Of a DNA stretch of 64,000 nucleotides, positions 60,786 through 64,000 are shown one piece after another; within the stretch, counting starts at the first letter, position 1; each line of letters opens with the position of its first letter. The stretch comes from Ascidia mentula. Taxonomy: Eukaryota; Chordata; Ascidiacea; Phlebobranchia; Ascidiidae. The notes beneath the pieces are model-generated. The model was given only the letters and a program-made list of their open reading frames with translations. It was not told the DNA's origin and searched no databases. The stretch covers positions 3,038,001 to 3,102,000 of the forward strand of contig OX387202.1 of assembly GCA_947561715.1 (NCBI GenBank), written 5' to 3'. A program made the position numbers and the translations under genes.

Positions 60786-63700
60786 TCAGTTTACGAGGAA
60801 CCTCAGCGAAGCGCGGAGAAAGAGAAGTTGTCGCAATTACGTTCTGAGCTTAAAAGAATGAAGATTACGCTGGTGGTACAGGGTCTGGTTATCGCAGCAG
60901 CTCTCGCTCTGGTAAGTTTCATATCAGTAAGAAATTAGCGTAGCGTCATCACTCTATGGGTAAACACAAGTTGGAGCGTAATAAATCAACCGTGTGCTTT
61001 GTGAAACGAGATATATTCAATCATGACCAATATGAAAGTTTCGTTTCTGGTTTGGGAGCTAACATAGATCTTGTACGCTTCCACTACTTGAGGTAAATAC
61101 GAATGGAATAAAACAATGTTTGAAACAAGGTGTTTCTGATTACCGTCAGTTGGTTTATTTTTTTATTTTGTGAAAAATCGATTTCTCGTACAACATACGT
61201 CATCATCACTTTCTGCAAATAAAATGCATTAAAACACTCGAAGCTACATGTACCTAAAATAAACAAACGAATAAAAATAAAACTGAAATGGTGATCACAA
61301 TGTTCCCACTGCATCTACACAACTGCAAACTTCACTGCAGTGCAAGGTCCTCTGACACCGGAGGCAGAAAGATAAGAGAGTGCGAATCAAAACCATGACG
61401 ACCCGCGGGACGAACGCACGACGTCATTGAAAAACATTAAAACAATGGAAAAAGATGTTCTCCATCCATTTTCGGTGGTATTTGTAGAACAGTCTAGGAT
61501 AAAGGACTGGATGTGTGCGAAGCCAAAATGGCTGAACCGCACCCAAGTTTCAATAAACATTTAAAAAATGATTCCCCCCGAATTCGTAAGCAGTTACTAG
61601 CAGTTTTGTTTGGTGTTGTGTGTTTTTATGGATGGAGTACATCTTTTACCATTGTTTTGATGTTGTTCAATGACGTCGTGCGTTCGTGCTGCGGGTCGTC
61701 ATTGTTTTGATTCGCACTCTCTTATCTTTCTGCTTCCGGTGTAAGAGGGCCTTGCACTGCAGTGAAGTTAACAGTTGTGTAGATGCAGTGGTAGGGGACA
61801 TTGTGATCACCATTTCAGTTTTATTTTTATTTGTTTGCTTATTTTAGGTACATGTAGCTTCGAGTGTTTTAATGCATTTTATTTGCAGAAAGTGATGATG
61901 ACGTATGCTGTAGGCGAAAGTCAATTTTTCACAAATTAAAAAAATAAACCAACTGACGGAAATCAGAAACACTTGGTTTCAAACATTTGCTATCAGATAA
62001 TTGCTGTCGTGTTTTAAGACTGTGCAACATCAGGGGCTAGATTCTGTCCATTTTAGAGATCACGGAATAAAACAAAATATTTTTCAGGGTTTGATTCAGA
62101 TCTTCGTGACCAATGGTAGGAAAATATGAGAATTTATGAGATTGTGAAAGCTGACACTTAAATACAAAGGAAGTTATAATTACTTTAAACAAAGTATTAA
62201 ATATTACCGGTTTTGTAATAAAAATATTTCCCTTTTTCGTTAACGATCGCACTTTCAGGTCAACTTACGAACAAGTTGCAGGAAATTCAGACCCAACAGA
62301 CTGACCTGGTGGATATTCAAAGTAAAATATCTTTCTATAGCGCCACCTTTTGGCCTTATCATCGCCACCTAGTGATTACTAGTACAGCTATCCAGTTACC
62401 GACTACATTAATGACCTTTGTGTATAGAGTATATCTTACAACTTAACTAATACCAGCAAAAAAATACAACCGAACCATACTAAGAAAACCCGGTGAAGTT
62501 TTTTTACACTGGTGCAAAATTATATGTGAGTGCAGGAAACCGATGAAAACAAAGGGATAGAAGGGGTGCGTTGTGTGCATAAACAACACAGATAATCAAA
62601 GAAAACGTGAAGAAAAGTATCAATATGTGGTTTTCCTCCATACGATGTTGGGAAAAAATTATGTTGTATTTTTTGAGAAGGTCCGCACAGTAAATAACAT
62701 CAGGCATTTTATAAATTTCGGTGAATAACACAAAGACGCACTGACCTGGACTAGTCTAAAAAATACCTTGTTTTGTTTCTTAAGAGTTATATCAGAAAAA
62801 CATGCATGTTTCCAGGCCAACTTAAAAAAGACAAAAACCAAACGATCCAAGAAATGCAGACCGATTACATTGGAGTTCATGGTAAGGGTAATGTTAGTGA
62901 CATAAAACATGTCAACGTTAACGTAAGTTTTGTTCACAGAGTTGTCGAACAGAGTGGATCAACTGCAGAATGAGCAGAACCGCACATCTAACAGTTAAGT
63001 TCATGCACTTAACATTCAATGTCCACTCACACATCGAAAATTATATTCACAGAGTTGTCGAACAGAGTGGCTAAACTGCAAAGTGAGCAGAACCGCAAAT
63101 CTAACAGTTAAGTTCATGCACTTAACATCCAATATCCACTCACACATCGAACATTATATTCACAGAGTTGTCGAACAGAGTGGATCAACTGCAGAGTGAG
63201 CAGAACCGCACATCTAACAGTTAAGTTCATGCACTTAACATTCAATGTCAACTCACACATCGAACATTATATTCACAGAGTTGTCGAACAGAGTGGCTAA
63301 ACTGCAAAGTGAGCAGAACCGCAAATCTAACAGTTAAGTTCATGCACTTAACATCCAATATCCACTCACACATCGAACATTATATTCACAGAGTTGTCGA
63401 ACAGAGTGGATCAACTGCAGAGTGAGCAGAACCGCACATCTAACAGTTAAGTTCATGCACTTAACATTCAATGTCAACTCACACATCGAACATTATATTC
63501 ACAGAGTTGTCGAACAGAGTGGCTAAACTGCAAAGTGAGCAGAACCGCAAATCTAACAGTTAAGTTCATGCACTTAACATCCAATATCCACTCACACATC
63601 TAACATTATATTCACAGAGTTGTCGAACAGAGTGGATCAACTGCAGAGTGAGCAGAACCGCACAGCTAACAGTTAAGTTCATGCACTTAACATCCAATAT

Positions 63701-64000
63701 CCACTCCAACATCTAACATTTTGTTCACAGAGTTGTCGAACAGAGTGGATCAAATGCAATGTGAGCAGAACAGCACATCTAACAGTTAAGTTCATGCACT
63801 TAACATCCAATGTCCACTCACACATCGAACAATTTATTCACAGAGTTGTCGAACAGAGTGGATCAACTGCAAGGTCAACTGAGTAACGCTTCCAACAGTT
63901 GAGTTTTGTTTTATTTAAATATAAATCTTACATATGTGTCAAATTTTGAAAACCTTTGCCCGTAAGTCACGTCATTACTCGCTTCTGCCCCTAGTGGTGT
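60389..64000 (+). CDS. FReD-D: type II membrane protein with multiplied coiled-coil exons, 5' part
   Basis: Paralogue of FReD-C, cut by the right edge. Exon 1 (60389-60440) and exon 2 (60790-60911) join in phase. They give an N-terminal cytosolic segment with a YEEP tyrosine motif and many charged residues, then a membrane segment (ITLVVQGLVIAAALAL), as in type II proteins. The stalk exons 62269-62331 and 62816-62881 match FReD-C. Nine 54-nt coiled-coil exons follow (62940-63897). Exon 2 ends in phase 0 while 62269 needs phase 1, so one exon is missing from my model or exon 2 is skipped. The fibrinogen domain is expected beyond the window by analogy. Confidence 0.7.
61117..61987. mobile_element. 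Fold-back element in a FReD-D intron
   Basis: Arms of about 280 bp: TGTTTGAAACAAGG at the left and its complement at the right, both with ACTGACGGAAATCAGA-type sequence. The centre (61330-61720) differs from that of the FReD-C copy at 30800-32240. Confidence 0.8.
62940..63897 (+). repeat. Nine-copy 113-bp tandem array, one 54-nt exon per unit
   Basis: Exon starts at 62940, 63053, 63166, 63279, 63392, 63505, 63618, 63731 and 63844, an exact 113-bp step. Each has a TTCACAG acceptor and an AACA/GTTAAG or GTTGAG donor, in phase 1-1. Each exon adds [18 protein letters not shown] or a variant. Copies 2, 4 and 6 share CTAAACTGCAAAG and CAAATC, alternating with GATCAACTGCAGAG and CACATC copies. Confidence 0.93.

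Noticed and set aside
62940..63897. CRISPR-like regular array
   Set aside because: The period is regular, but the whole 113-bp unit is conserved, with no short repeat plus unique spacer pattern. Each unit holds a eukaryotic exon with splice sites.

Overview
The window looks like nuclear DNA of an ascidian tunicate, most probably a Ciona-type genome. The evidence is an AT-rich sequence, short GT-AG introns, a 35-exon axonemal dynein gene squeezed into 17 kb, several fibrinogen-domain lectin genes, and dense mobile DNA. The organism is an inference. All spliced models were built by eye, so the long dynein exon list is accurate only to a few bases. Where I give exact exon limits, the reading frame was checked across every junction.

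Layout. (1) 1-17377, minus strand: the N-terminal tail and linker part of an outer-arm dynein heavy chain (DNAH5/DNAH8 type). It runs off the left edge before the motor domain. Its introns hold a palindromic pair of hammerhead-ribozyme repeats and other ribozyme fragments. (2) 17.4-22 kb: mostly non-coding, with a second intact hammerhead and a small two-exon gene of unknown function. (3) 22-38 kb, plus strand: a cluster of fibrinogen-related (FReD) lectin genes. Two are ficolin-like (signal peptide, collagen-like exon, FReD), and the second of these has lost its collagen exon. A third (FReD-C) has coiled-coil exons. The introns contain Penelope-like, hAT-like and fold-back elements. (4) 37.9-54.4 kb: a Polinton/Maverick (adintovirus-like) element with about 300-bp inverted terminal repeats, inserted 21 bp after the stop codon of FReD-C. 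It carries a BIR/IAP gene, packaging ATPase, integrase with chromodomain, penton-like protein, major capsid protein, adenain-like protease and other genes. A 4.7-kb two-gene CACTA/EnSpm-like DNA transposon sits inside the integrase gene. The polymerase catalytic domain is absent. What remains at that end is a nine-exon, fully frame-consistent gene with two N-terminal C2HC zinc fingers. (5) 54.4-60.4 kb: a decayed BEL/Pao gag between two copies of a segmental duplication. (6) 60.4-64 kb: the 5' part of a fourth FReD-type gene (FReD-D), a paralogue of FReD-C. Its 54-nt coiled-coil exon has been multiplied into nine copies at an exact 113-bp period.

How the parts relate. The lectin genes share an exon grammar: signal or membrane anchor, then collagen or coiled-coil stalk, then FReD. 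They diversify by gaining and losing stalk exons. The Polinton is a mixed ruin: ATPase, integrase, penton-like protein and one small gene are broken, while capsid, protease, IAP and the spliced zinc-finger gene remain open. The strongest candidates for something new are the spliced zinc-finger gene with its duplicated exon cassettes, the IAP gene driven from a terminal repeat, and the exon-array stalk of FReD-D.
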